DNA from: Xiphophorus maculatus
Lineage: Eukaryota > Chordata > Actinopteri > Cyprinodontiformes > Poeciliidae
Assembly: GCF_002775205.1 (NCBI RefSeq)
Contig: NC_036456.1
Span: 12,303,463 to 12,367,462, forward strand
Direction of reading: 5' to 3'
DNA: 64,000 nucleotides
In this document: positions 13,346-26,100 of the stretch, in pieces
Layout of the letters: each line of letters begins with the position of its first letter
How positions within the stretch are numbered: position 1 is the first letter of the stretch
Program-made: the position numbers and the translations under genes
The notes under the pieces: generated by a model
Databases searched by the model: none
What the model was told of the DNA's origin: nothing
What the model saw: the letters and a program-made list of their open reading frames with translations, nothing else

Positions 13346-16300
13346 GTGGAAGGAAGACAATAGGTGCTTGGACTGGTCCCTCTCCAGAGTCCAGTCCTTC
13401 TTCCAACCAGCCACAACCAGAGACAGGATGCAGGCGATCAGCCTGGCATCGTCATGGGAACCTGTGGCCTGAATAATTCAGTGCCTGGGATAAATTTACA
13501 GCCTGCGAAGTCCTGCAGAAGACAGATCAGAGCTGTACCTGCACACTTTCATGTGCCTAATGGAGGGATTTGTTCCGCTGTGGTTTCACTACTCCGAAGA
13601 GGTGGACGCCCTTTGGTTCTATGACGCGGTGCGAGCTAAAGTAAACACACGCGTGTATCAGGAGTCAATATTTGCCGCTGCCTCCTCTGCTGCTTTTCTC
13701 ATGCTCCACGCCGCCGTCCAGCAGCTTTCTGACGGCTTCGACACCCTGCAACCAAACTTGGTGCGTTTCCACAGGACCTTGAGTCTACAGCCAAGGGCGC
13801 GGCGGCGTCACCTTCCGTGACCTTTTTGACTAAAAAAGAAACGTCCCCGTCAACCACCATGAAAGTCAATCCACCGTGTTGTTAATAATTTAGTCAAATA
13901 ACGACCCAAATTAACCGCTTTCTCCTCGCTGCATTTATCCTTCTGTCTTAAAGCCCGCGTCCTTTACTGAGAACATGAGCTCGTTGCGTGGGTGAGCCCG
14001 ACGAGCCTCAGAAGGTCAACGGAGACAGAACAAAAAAACAAGAGGGAAAAAAAAAAAAAAGTCAAGGCTTGTTAATCCTCCGTCTTGTGCTCCAAACACA
14101 CCTCTTCTCCATTATCTGGAAATAACATGGTCGAGAGCTGAAGGTCGGCTTACTCGAGATGAGCAAGACAAATCATCTTTTCATTAGAGCACGAAGCAGA
14201 GAGGGAAAGAGAGGAGTCCCTCCGAGGGTGGAGAAGGTGGAGGGTGAAATGAGACGGAATGGAAAATGAAGATGGATGGCTCCATCAGATCAGAGAGAGA
14301 CGGTAGCCTGCAGGTGAATGGACGCAGATCCCTAATAATGCCGCCTCTCCGCAGCGTTTCTTGCGTGTTATTTTTATCATCTTCTTTATCCACAGCTTTA
14401 AGATGGATAAACCCATCCTGAATGTGTGCGTTAAACATGAGGCAAAGCGAAGTGACATTTACAGAGAGAAATATGCAAGAAAATGGTAGTCTGAGTTATG
14501 ACTCATTTTTTTTAAATTATGACTCAGATGGTTTCTTATCACAGTAAAAGGTAGACAAAGTTTTGGTTTTTTTAATTTTATGGACCACAAATAGATCTTC
14601 TCTGGTGACTAATAATCACTACTAAAAACATCGCATCCACTCGTGACATGAGCAAGAATTTCAAATCTATGTTGGCTTTTCAAGATTTATTTTTGCATGT
14701 TTCATTTCTTTATGATGGAGTGATGACTCCTTAAAACCCTAATTTTGACCCTCCTGCCCTTTTCTTACATTTCTGCTGGTCTTCTGCAGTTGACTTCAAA
14801 TGCATCTGCTATTTACACTAAAAAACATTCAGCTTATGGCATTCACACTGCATTTTTGTAGGAAGTGCAGTTTTTCTCTAGTTTGACTTAGAGTTCTTTA
14901 TTGAGACAAGACAGAACAAAAAGAAAAAAAAACAATATAATTAGATAAAAAATAAAAAAAAGAAAAAAAAACTGTAAAAACTTGATGAAAGATGGTAAAA
15001 AGCACTTTGAGTTCATGTTTTACGGGAGATGACATATCCCCGGTGGATCTCCTGGTGCTGCATCAGTTTGCTCCAGCTTCCTGTTTTAGAACAAGAGCTC
15101 TGTCTCTGCCTGCGTCTGGGTTTCTTTTATAATTTAAATTGATATAACACACAAAAATGCTATATTTTATTATTCTACATATAAAAACATATATACATAC
15201 ATCCGTCATGGAGCACTTTGGTGTGTTGCCATAGTTACTGAAAGCCATTGCTCAAACTCAGCTCATAGCATCAGGCTGCTGTCCCGCCTCTGAGCCAGGC
15301 ACTGTTGGAACTCTACTGCAGGAAGGAAAAAAAGACGCATGCAAATGTTCTTCCTCTTTTGTCCAGCAGGTTCTCAGCAGCAGATTCTACTACCGGTGGA
15401 GCAGTAATAGGACAAGATCCCTTCTGGATCTGTTCGTCCCTCCGAAGTATGAAGAAAAAAAGAAATCTAAAGTGCCGAGATGTTGGTCCTGCTCTCCATG
15501 TGGAAAACTAGGAGGGAAAGTTGTTACACATTAACATACTGAAAATATGCAAAAAAAACAACAAAAAAAAAAAAGACTAGACTAAGTCACCTGAACGTCT
15601 ATCACTCCTCTCAGTCTTCTGTCTTTTCCTGTCAGGAAAATGAAAAAATTGAATAAATTATTTTCTTTCTTATTATTTCTGTCACTGTGCAGGTTTTATT
15701 TCTCATCCTGGGAATTTTTCCTACAGCATCAGCATGACAAAGCTAAAAGTTAACAGCAGGGCTTACGGTAAGGAACTGAGCAAACACGGATGTTAGTGAG
15801 CACAACGTTTCCGCCCCCACTAAAACAAATTTGGTTAAGGTGTTGATTCAGTCTGATGGATCTAAATCAGGTTGTTCTAAATCCTCCGATGGTGCCTCTC
15901 AGATTAGAAGCTCTCAGCGTCCGGATTAAACTAAAGGACAGAAACAAACACCGAGGTCCTGCTCAACAGCACAGCCGTTTTACATATCGGAACTACGTCA
16001 CACCTGGACAAAGAGCTTACAGCTCCTTCCACAGAGAGAGGAGGAGTAAAAATAACCTCAATTTACTGCGGCAGAGCATCCTCAAACTGAAACATGTAGA
16101 AAAATCCAACCTTTAATTGTTCTCACAAAATTATTGGTTGATCAGAGTGTTGGGGAAGCTTGATTCACACAGCTCATTGTTTACATCAGGGAGCACAACG
16201 CCACTCTTCAAAACGGCATAGTCAAAACTAGCCACTCTAAAGCCAATTAAGGAAATAAATGCAAAATACGTTTTTATTTTATACATCTCACACAGCATCA

Positions 16301-16937
16301 ATTACTGTGGGTAGAGCTAAACATTTCTACCTCTGATGTGTTACTTTGCAACATAAAAGTTGAATTTCTGGGGGTTATTCCACAAGTGTGTCTATCACAG
16401 ATAAATAATCAGAAAAATCTGCAGAACAGCTCTGTGCGCCAGACTTATCCTGGCATCTTCTCTTAATAAATTTGCCACCAGTTTTTTTTTCCTCACAAAA
16501 ACCAGATTTTGTGTACAAAAACCTTAATATGGTTGTTATAGAGACATGGTAATCCCAAGATTTTTACCTTCTTCACCTTCCTCCCTATGGTGTGTGAAGA
16601 GCAGATAAACATGGATCCATATCACAAGTTGCTTGCTAGAGTCATTTAAACTTTTCAGTTATTGTTCTGACTGTAGTTGAGGCCAAGTTTAACAGTTGGT
16701 ATGATCTTTTGCCTTTCCTATTTTGAAGAACGGGTTAACAGGAAGTAATGGGAGTACCAATTAAAACACCCTGATCAACTTATGAATACATTTTCTTTCC
16801 AGAAATTCTGATTCATTAGAGGCCAGCATCAGTTATTTTGCTAAAAATATTCAATAGTAGGTCTTCCCCCCCCCCTGTACTGATAGATTTATAACATTTC
16901 CAACCTTAAGTTTATTCGCTCTATTCAATGAGTTGTA

Positions 16938-16947
16938 TTTATTTATT
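16938..16947 (-). terminator. Candidate rell1 polyadenylation signal
   Basis: Overlapping AATAAA hexamers on the minus strand, about 125 bp past the rell1 stop codon. This would give a short 3' UTR. Confidence 0.45.
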
Positions 16948-17072
16948 TATGCTAAGATTTAAAGACTGAACTGAAATTAATTGTAGAGAGCTCTACCTTT
17001 TTACACAGGATATTAGAAGAAGAGATGCACGACAGAGTTTGACCGAGACGGAACCAACCTTAGGGGAATGTG

Positions 17073-17187
17073 TCATGGCTTTGCTGTTGGAGGGGACGGG
17101 ACGTCTGCCGACGCCGAGTGGAAGCTGCCTTCAGAGTCCAGAGTGGTTCGCTCCTTTCCTGATTTATCACACTTTGTCACACGAAAC
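17073..17187 (-). CDS. rell1: rell1 exon 6 (terminal)
   Basis: Acceptor TTCTTCAG, then FRVTK completing the RFRV docking motif, a Ser/Thr-rich tail and TGA at 17075-17073. Confidence 0.86.
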
Positions 17188-20100
17188 CTGAAGAAGAAAA
17201 GAACGTTAAAAGTTTGCCAACATTTACGGTTTGTGGCCTAAATGAGAATGTCATTAGAACCCAGCTTCAGCACTCACTCCACACTAAAGGTTTTCAAAGA
17301 GTGCAGCCTCTCGAAGTTTAAGAACTAAAATGATTTGATTAAAAGGGTCCAAACAACACAGAACGGACTTCCTGTTGATTTTGTAACATGTTAGTAATGG
17401 GATGCTGCCAAGAATCCACAGAAAATGAGGATCAAATCAACACTATGCATGATGGACTCTGCAGTCACAACTACTTCCATCTATTAGAGAAAGAAGCCTA
17501 ATCTTGACGCTTCAATCATCAGTTCTTACAAAGCCAATATGTAACTTTACACTTCTGACATAGATGATTGGAAAAAGATGGTTTGTCACCAAATTTACAT
17601 GTGCATTATTAAAACGTATGCGACGTGTTTCTGACCACACCACATCAAGGTCAAGAGATGCACCAAAACTTCAGTTATGTTCAATTTTTCTAAGTAAAAA
17701 TGTTGCAAACCCATCATTTATCTTCAACTGTAGAGTACAGGGAAAAAAAATAGCTACTTTTTGTACATGTATTAATATTAATCGAAATGTGCAATATTCT
17801 GATTTTAGATAAAGGCAAATGGGTAGTTTTATGTTTTAAGAAAATCCATCACTAAACGAGTTCTTTTATGAGTTAAGGAGTTTACCCACCTGCCCACAGA
17901 GAGGACCGTGACCTGACTAGGACGGCGCCTGATTGACTTTCGTTGCGAGGGCTTCTTCATCAGCGGCAATTTGTTCTCGCCGGCGTTCACGCCGCCGATG
18001 GGATGCAGCTGGCTGAATGGGAGCTTGCCTGCTCCTGCAGGCGACACCGGTGATACGGGGGTGAGCGGTGGGGACCCTGCCCTGAAAAACAGACCGTAAA
18101 GATTTATAAAGGAAATGCACATACTTCAAACTAAAACCAACATCCTGGTATTTCGGGAATTTATCGCAGTTCATGATTTATATGGCAGTAAAAGTCCCAT
18201 TTGTTTAAATGCCTCTGCCTTATCGCCGCTCTTTGATTCAGTGCCGCTTTCCTGTCTATTAGTCAAACATCCGACATTGAAAACTCTCCGTGAACCGTTT
18301 ACATTTATAAAGGTTTCCTCACCTGGTAAACAACCCGCACACTCTGGAAATTTAGCTCAGGCGGGGGGAGAGGTTGAGTGATGCATTCAAGAGCACCAGG
18401 AGAAAGATGAGGACATGCAGCGGTTGCTATGGTAATTCATACTTGAACAGTCAGAATATTGTCATTTTAGACGTCTTACGTGGACCAATGCACAATAAAG
18501 CAAATATATTTGACACGTCGACCAGCACGGCATTTTCAAACCCTTCAGTGGTGACACTTTAGTCCAGCCTCCCGGAACAATAATTATTAAAAAGAGATCA
18601 ATTTTCATTACAGACACTGCAAATGCTTAATGAAAGGAAAACACTGACACGGGCAGCTTTGAGAAATTTCCCAAACTAACCAACAACTTGCTTTCAATCA
18701 GTCTTGCAGAGAAAATTAAAGCTTACTCAGTAGAGCGGCGCTTCCTCTATTAAAACCCATCACCGCTGAATGACACATTAATATTTCATACCTCTAAGCA
18801 ATTACTGACAAGCTCCCTGAGAACCAGCCCTCATTGATTTTATTTAAGGCAGAAAAAAAAAAAGGCAAGTTTCTCTTTGCAGCAGCGAAAACTGCATCAT
18901 GACATATGTAGTTTGCTTTTTTTTTCTCTTCAATTTTTTTCTTTTCAACTTAAAATTTATCTCTGGACTCCAGAAAGAGGAGCTAATTAAGGCCATGTTT
19001 CTCATCTTTTTGTTCTCCTACATGTTGTTGTCTTTTATGACCCTGGAGAGCAGCGGCTTGTATTGTTTGCACACTACTGTGGAAGAAACAGAGCAGCCTG
19101 ATGAAAATAAGCAATGCGGAGATGGTTTGTTACTAATGCGGAGACTCGATCATTTTGAGCCCACTTTCACTGAAAGAAAAAAAAAACATACAAAAAAAAA
19201 TACTGAAGGGCTGGAAAAAAGGAGGCAAACATTCTTAGCAGGATTTGGTTAATGGGTTGAATTAGGTTTATTAGCTTTTTTTTTTTAAATCGCAAAAACA
19301 TAAAAAGGGCAAGGGACAGATTGTTTTATGCAAATACCCAGTTACATAATACAACTTATTAGAAGTTTATATACACACACACTAATTAAACTGAGAATAG
19401 GTTTCCCTAAAAACTTGAGAACTTCAGTCAAATTCTTGTTATCGCAAAAAAAAATATCACAACACGCTGTGATGAGCCTGTATATCAGCCATCTGTAGTT
19501 CACGGCACTACAAGCTACATCTGGAAGAAAAGCCAAACAAACACTAGACTAGATGGGATGCTTTGTAATCCATATAGTTGGCAGACATTTTTGTATTATT
19601 GTTTTGTTTTTTAAAAACTTTTCTTTAAACTAAAATAAAGGATTTTAATTTACTGAAGGACATACTGTACCTCTATTCTATAGGTCTGCCAACAATTCTG
19701 TACAAAAACAGAATTCTTGTACAAAACTAGTGCATCGAAAATATTTTTTGTGCAGGTGTATAGTTGGGATGTACACCTCCACAGGAGAAAAAAAAAAAAA
19801 GGATATGATGAGGTGAAAGCTGACGGAGACAGGCAGCTGGTGAAGGAAAGTTGAGAAGCAAATGTGGGAAGGAAGATAGCACAGCCTGGCCACACTACAG
19901 TCACACTCCTGCTTGTGGTTTCCCTCTATCCCTCTTTTCCTCTTCTTCCAAGTCTCTGTTTTTCTGTCCGTCACCCTACGCCTGTGTATCCTATAAATCA
20001 ACCCCAACCAAATCCCCTCTCCTCCCCTATCCACCATCTCTAAGTGATCCGTTGGAAGGCTGCCCGACCTGGCAGAGAGAAACAGAAAGATATGGATTGT

Positions 20101-23100
20101 AGCAGCCAGAGAAGGAAGGAGCCACTACAGAGAGCAATTTGGACAGTAGGAAGCAAGTGAATGGGAGAACAAGGACTGGAAATATGTGAATCAAGATATC
20201 TGGAGGGAGAACTGAAGAAGGCAAAATGCATGAAAGTAGCTTGGCAGAGAAAAGAGTGATGAATGAGTAGGACCTCAGGACTTTTGCAGGGCCAAAGCTC
20301 CCGCAATTTATTCACCCAATCAAAGAAAGCCTTTCTCCTCCAAAACAGGTTTCCTCTACAACAATATGAAAGGAAGATAGAAGCAGAGGACAGACGGGGG
20401 GAAATATACTCCCCTAATTCGATTTACAGCTTCTACTGTCACCATCATATCTTCTTCCAGTGCGTCCATTTTCTCATTGTTGGCATTTACAGATATCAGA
20501 AAGACGACCAAAAAAATGTTCGATCTCAGTCATCTCTCCCCATCAGCTACTCTTCTTATAATTAAGGATCATCTTGTACCAACAAGCAGAAAGCTTTTTA
20601 TTTAAAATGCCAATGTCAAAATGACCCCAATAAAGGTCTAGATCAGAGCATGAATATTGGATACTTTTAAGTTATTTTAATAATCTGAAGGAAGCAAAAT
20701 ACAAATTTGCAGCCACGAATCCATGTAGATAAACATTTAACTGATTTCTTAGCAAAAAATTAATAAATAAATAAATAAAAACTGCTACTTTGAATTGATA
20801 ATACACTAAACAAAATCATGCAAACACTCCCAATTAAATCAATATTTCATTAATCCACTATGTCTAAAGTAATGGATGCTGCAGATGTTTAAGGCCCTTT
20901 AAAATGTTAATTTTGTTCTCCTTTTTATCCATTTAAATTCCCAGTCCCACAATGCATTCTGGCTAGAAACCCAGCCAGAACAGCTGCATACATGGTTTAA
21001 TAATCCCACAATGCACTGCTGTGGGACACTACGGCATTTTGGGAATATTCTCAGGCTGCTTGGCCTCTATCAAACTCTGCCAATCTGGAAAAGAATCAAG
21101 AAAATAAATGTGGCCTGATTACTTTTAGAGAATTCCTGTGCTGCTCATAAATGTGATGGTTGACTTGGAGAGGCTTAAAAGGAGGCATGTAGTGCCACCT
21201 GGTGGAGGAGTCCATTTAAAGCACGAAACCTCAGAGTTTAGGATAAAAAAAATAAAAACAAATCACAGATTTTTTGTAAACATGATATACTTACGTGTCT
21301 AAATCAATGCTGATGTTGGGAACCATGGCGTTCAGAGCATCAGAGTTTGCTGAGGAGGAACACAGACAGTCTTATGAAAACAGATGGAAACACATGCAGC
21401 AGTAGAGTCCGATGCAGAGAGTGGTACAGTATCTTCAATGGCTTCTTCAAAAAGTAAATGTATTTAAACAGAAAATGGCAGTCATGCAATAAGTGCGGTA
21501 AAAAATAAATAAATAAATAAAAAAAAAGACTTCTGTGAGAAGCAGAAAAATCAGCTCGGGGAAATAACATTTCAATTTCACACAATTCAGAATAGAAATC
21601 AAGTAGAGCTGACAACTCAGATTTAGATTTACACATCTTAGCCCTAGACACACATTTCAATCTGCCAGGCCTTGATGTGTGGACCACATTTATCATAAGC
21701 ATGCAACATCATCTTTGAACCAAAAGCTTAAAAAAAGAGATTGGGAAAATAAGATATGACTTGGTAAGAGTTTATGAAAATCTGTAGTGACATCTGACTC
21801 AAAGTGCTGGCCTTCATCTTCTCTGTGAACCATCCTCCTGTCATAAAACTACCACGGGGTGTTTGGTTTGGTTAGTCAGTGGTGGGAGGGGTAGCTGTAG
21901 CAGCATAAAAGTACAATTTAAGGTCACTTGAGGGCTTTTAAAAGAAACAGAAAAATGATTTTTATTTGTGAATTGTATCAATGAAACAAAACAGAAAAAA
22001 AAGGTAAAATTAGTTGGAAAAGCACTTAAAATAAAAATAGTCATTGTGCATCTATTACAATTCTGTTATATACATAGTATAATTTATCAAGGCGAGAAAA
22101 AAAAATCATCTGGGATAAAATGAACAGCAAAGTAACATCCTACAGTCAAACATGATCGTAGAGTGATGGTCTGTTCTGCTGCTTCAGGACCTGGACGACG
22201 TGTCGCAACTGATGGAACCATGAATTCTACTTTCTACCAGAGAATGAAGGGAAATGTCCGGTCATCAGATTTTGACTCAAGTTCAAGCACTCTCTGATTG
22301 GCCCCCAAAACACTGCCATTTTAACAGGTTTCAGAGTGGCCTAGTCAAAGCACGCTGTTAATTCACTGCCAGTTTTCTCAAATGTTTAATGGCAGTAAGA
22401 TATTAGGTATAGGGAGCAATTACTTTTTATATAGAGCGAGGTTGTTTTGATATTACATAAATAATTCAAATAATTTTATTTGGTCTGATATTAAAATCCG
22501 CTTCATGGCCTGGAACATTTATGTCCGACAAAAAAAAAAAAAAAAAAGAAATCTATAAGGGGTTTCACTGCACTATGTATTCTCCTATACATAATCAAAC
22601 TGTAAGAAATTTCTGAAATGGATGCCTCACACTAATGAATCAATGTGTGGTAGAGAAAAATCAGCAAGAGGCAGAGGAGCAACTCATCTGGAGTAGGTGG
22701 AACATCTGTTTTATAAACTTCAGAGACCATTGATTGCTACGACGGCTCACTCACATATTTGCACTAAAGCAAGGAGTTCAATGTTAAAGCCTGCTGCTTG
22801 AACCAACTAAAGATGCAACACAAGAATGTAATTGAAGATGATGAACTAAGAGAGCTGAAGAATCTTATCTGAATTGAATTCTGAGAGCTCAGTGCGTCTG
22901 TGAGTGTGTGTGAGGGAATTGCCTGTAGAGGGCAGCATTTCCCTTTGATTTGGATACCACCGAATGGTCTATGTCCCAGGTTGCTCCTTTTCATAAATGT
23001 GTTGTGGATATATATAGTGTCAAGGACTATTCAGCTTTCCACTTCCTTTAATAAAAGAAAAGAAAAAAAAAACTCGCAGTGTGTGAAGTTTTTGAAATAG

Positions 23101-26100
23101 CCCATGTATTCATATGCTAATGTGTCAAAGAGTGAACAGTTTCTCCCAGGAAACCCGATTCCCCGTATGTGGACAATGAGGCAATGAGTCACCGTTAAAG
23201 AAGTCCAACACACGTGGACCTGATGAGTCATTTTGTGAAACCACTAAAGTCAACGTAAAACTCGGGACTACTTAAAGAGGAAACAATAACGCCTTTCTGT
23301 ATCATGCGTTATGTTAATCACCGAGCGAGAAAAGTTCAGAGTTCAAGGCCATTTATTTTATAGTACATTTTCAGCAGCAGGGCCATTCCAAGTGTTTCGT
23401 GTGATTAAAAGGAAAATAAAAATAATTTTAAACATTTTTAAAACAACAGGTTGAAAACCAGACAACAGTTTATGATTATTATTTATCAAATAATGCAGAG
23501 TAGACTTGAACCAGAAGATGCAAGTGGTCTGGAAAGTTAATATAATAACAGGTCTTGAATGTATTTTGATCCTAAGCAAAACTACATAAGACTTTAGGGT
23601 AACTTTAGGGTGACTTAAAGTCACCCTAAAGTCAGTGGGTGACTTTAGGGTGATGTGCTCCATCTTCCTGGTTTCAGTGAGAACACGAGCAGCAGTGTTC
23701 TGGGTTTTAGGCAGACCTGTGAGGAGCCTATTGCAGCAATCGACTAAAGAAACACTCATGCATGAGTTTCTCAAGATCTTGTTGGGGCTTTAATACTTTA
23801 ATCCTGGAATTGTTTCTACAGGTAATAGAAGGGCGACTTTGTACTCATCTTTTGGTCCAAAAATAAAAACTGCAGTTTTGAAACGCATGTCAGGCTGTGT
23901 ATGAATACGGATTTACAAAGAAACGGTACCCATTCGTAGCCAGCCACAGCACACATTTATTGTTTTGGACCCAGCTTGATGCACTATTCTCTGATTTAAT
24001 CACAAAGTAGGATTCTAAGCATAGGATGTAATGACAAAAATCCTAATACAGACGAACATATGATAGTTGTATCGTCAATCACTATTATAATCAGCTGCTC
24101 ATGAAGCTCGTCACAGGCATTTATCCACCTTTTAATTTTTTTGTGATTTTGAATTGGGTTTTGAACATGTAATAAATTTGCTTTGCCCTCTAAATACTCT
24201 GGGTAAAACGCGTCTTAAATGAATCTTCCCCACTGACACACATTAAAACATTTTTTCCCTTATTATTTGACCGCTGCGTGCTTGTATTGATAAATCAGAC
24301 AACTTTGTCAAGTTCCTCCAGGTAAGGGTAGTTCACTTCAGGACAAAATGCAACCACTGGTTGGTCAGTTTCTGACTGTAAATCAAACGCTCAGTAAAGG
24401 TGACATTTTTCGCATAGTCTGTTTACTGTCAAGAGGAAGAAGTCAGTGGGACACATACCTTCATTTTTCATGATGCATTGGATAATATGTCCAACTGTGT
24501 CGTCGTTTTCACTCATGGTCTCGTGCCGATCTAGCAGAACACAGAGAGAAAATTAGAGATTTGAATATCTGATTATATTTTAAAAAGACATGAAATAAAA
24601 AGAGCTAATATATAATAAAAAGTCCCAAAAAATATTCCAGCCAAACGTGGAGAGAAGAGAGAGAGAGTAAGTGAATATGTCAACATTGTAAACCAACATT
24701 ACTTCCTGAAATTTGTCTGATCAGCACTGCTTTCACCAATATCATCATCTCAGTTTCTGGTATTATGGTGTATAACAAGGTTTCACTTCTTTTTACAGTT
24801 TTAAAACCACATGTTTGCCATCATGCTGTTGCTATAGTTCCAAGTACTTTTAATTGGGTGCCAGAAAAGGTCCTAGAGGTTTTCCCAGTTGCTAGGACCA
24901 TAGAATGATGCACGCTTCCTCTTTTCCACTTGTTGCTGCACATGGAAAGTGAGGTGGCTGAAGATACCTGAGCTTTTCCTTCATTTCCCAGAAAAACAAA
25001 GTAGGATGAATAAAATTACAAACATGCAATAAATCATGATGGAAAAGATTAAGGCAGTGAGATTAGTAGCTATTATTAGCTATCCAATTATGTAGCCTGA
25101 TCAATTAGCCCACTTATATTAGCGCGTCATAATTGTGTTACAATACAGAGACCAAAATAGTATTTAGAATCTAGTAACTGTAATAGTCAACATATTTTAG
25201 GTGTAGGAGGAAAAACAGTTATGATCTTCTGTTGTTTCAGTTTTGTCCTCTAGGTTATAGCAGCGCATGGCTAATACAGAATGTTTTGATAGAATATTAA
25301 ACTATAACCTTCATAATCTAATGACAATTTCATCCATTCCAAAATGCACATCTTCAAATATGTCGTGGGATAAAATACAGAGACATCTGTGGGACTGGCT
25401 CTTCTCGAAATACAAGGCAAGCGCTGGCGATGCCAAGAAAATCCTCAACAGGAAAAAGGACATCTTTCCGATCCAAATACGAAAGAAAAAAAACATACAT
25501 AGGCAATATTTTGTTCTATTCTCATAAATTTTCTTTTAAGATGCTCTATGTTTCTGCATATTTACATTAAATATAAGCAGCCACCTGAAAAAGAAATCAT
25601 GAAGCCATAGCTACAACCAGTAGGCATTCTTGCTCATTACAAGTTCAGACTGCTTTGACGAGAATTGGGAATGGGATGGTTAATGGCTGCAGGAGGAAGT
25701 GTTGCAGAGATCAGAGTTTTCACTGGCTGGATCAAGACAGAGTCACACAAACTGTGTTCCTCTTCACCCCTATATCCCATTCTATTTATACTATGCTACA
25801 GTATGTTTTCTATGTTTGAAAAAAGGAAACAGCAAAAAATAATTATAACCATAATAGTCAATATCATATTGTTTTATCAATTTTCTGGTTAGAAAAAGAC
25901 AGTTGGATTTTTTTTTTTTTTTTTTTATATTTGAGCAAACACTTTGATAACCTAACGCTATTGTGAAACCACAACAGTCCATGCCTAGTCTCACTCCTAA
26001 AAATGCAGTGGTGCACCTCAATTTATTGCTCCCTCAATGATAAAACATATTGTATAACTTTATGGAAGGACATATAAGCAGGAGACATGGTCTTAGTGCA

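Larger units (their letters stand above)
6158..16930. other. Gene-poor interval
   Basis: AT-rich DNA with frequent homopolymer runs. I found no exon that I can support. Contents listed separately are an old Tc1-like repeat, CA/GT microsatellites, a CCAAT-rich patch and a polypurine minisatellite. GC-richer islands at about 8950-9070, 13480-13820 and 14200-14400 stand out and might be regulatory or conserved noncoding DNA. Confidence 0.5.

Noticed and set aside
12843..13406. 187-codon minus-strand open frame rich in Phe, Leu, Pro and Ser
   Set aside because: It is the complement of the polypurine minisatellite; low complexity explains the lack of stops.
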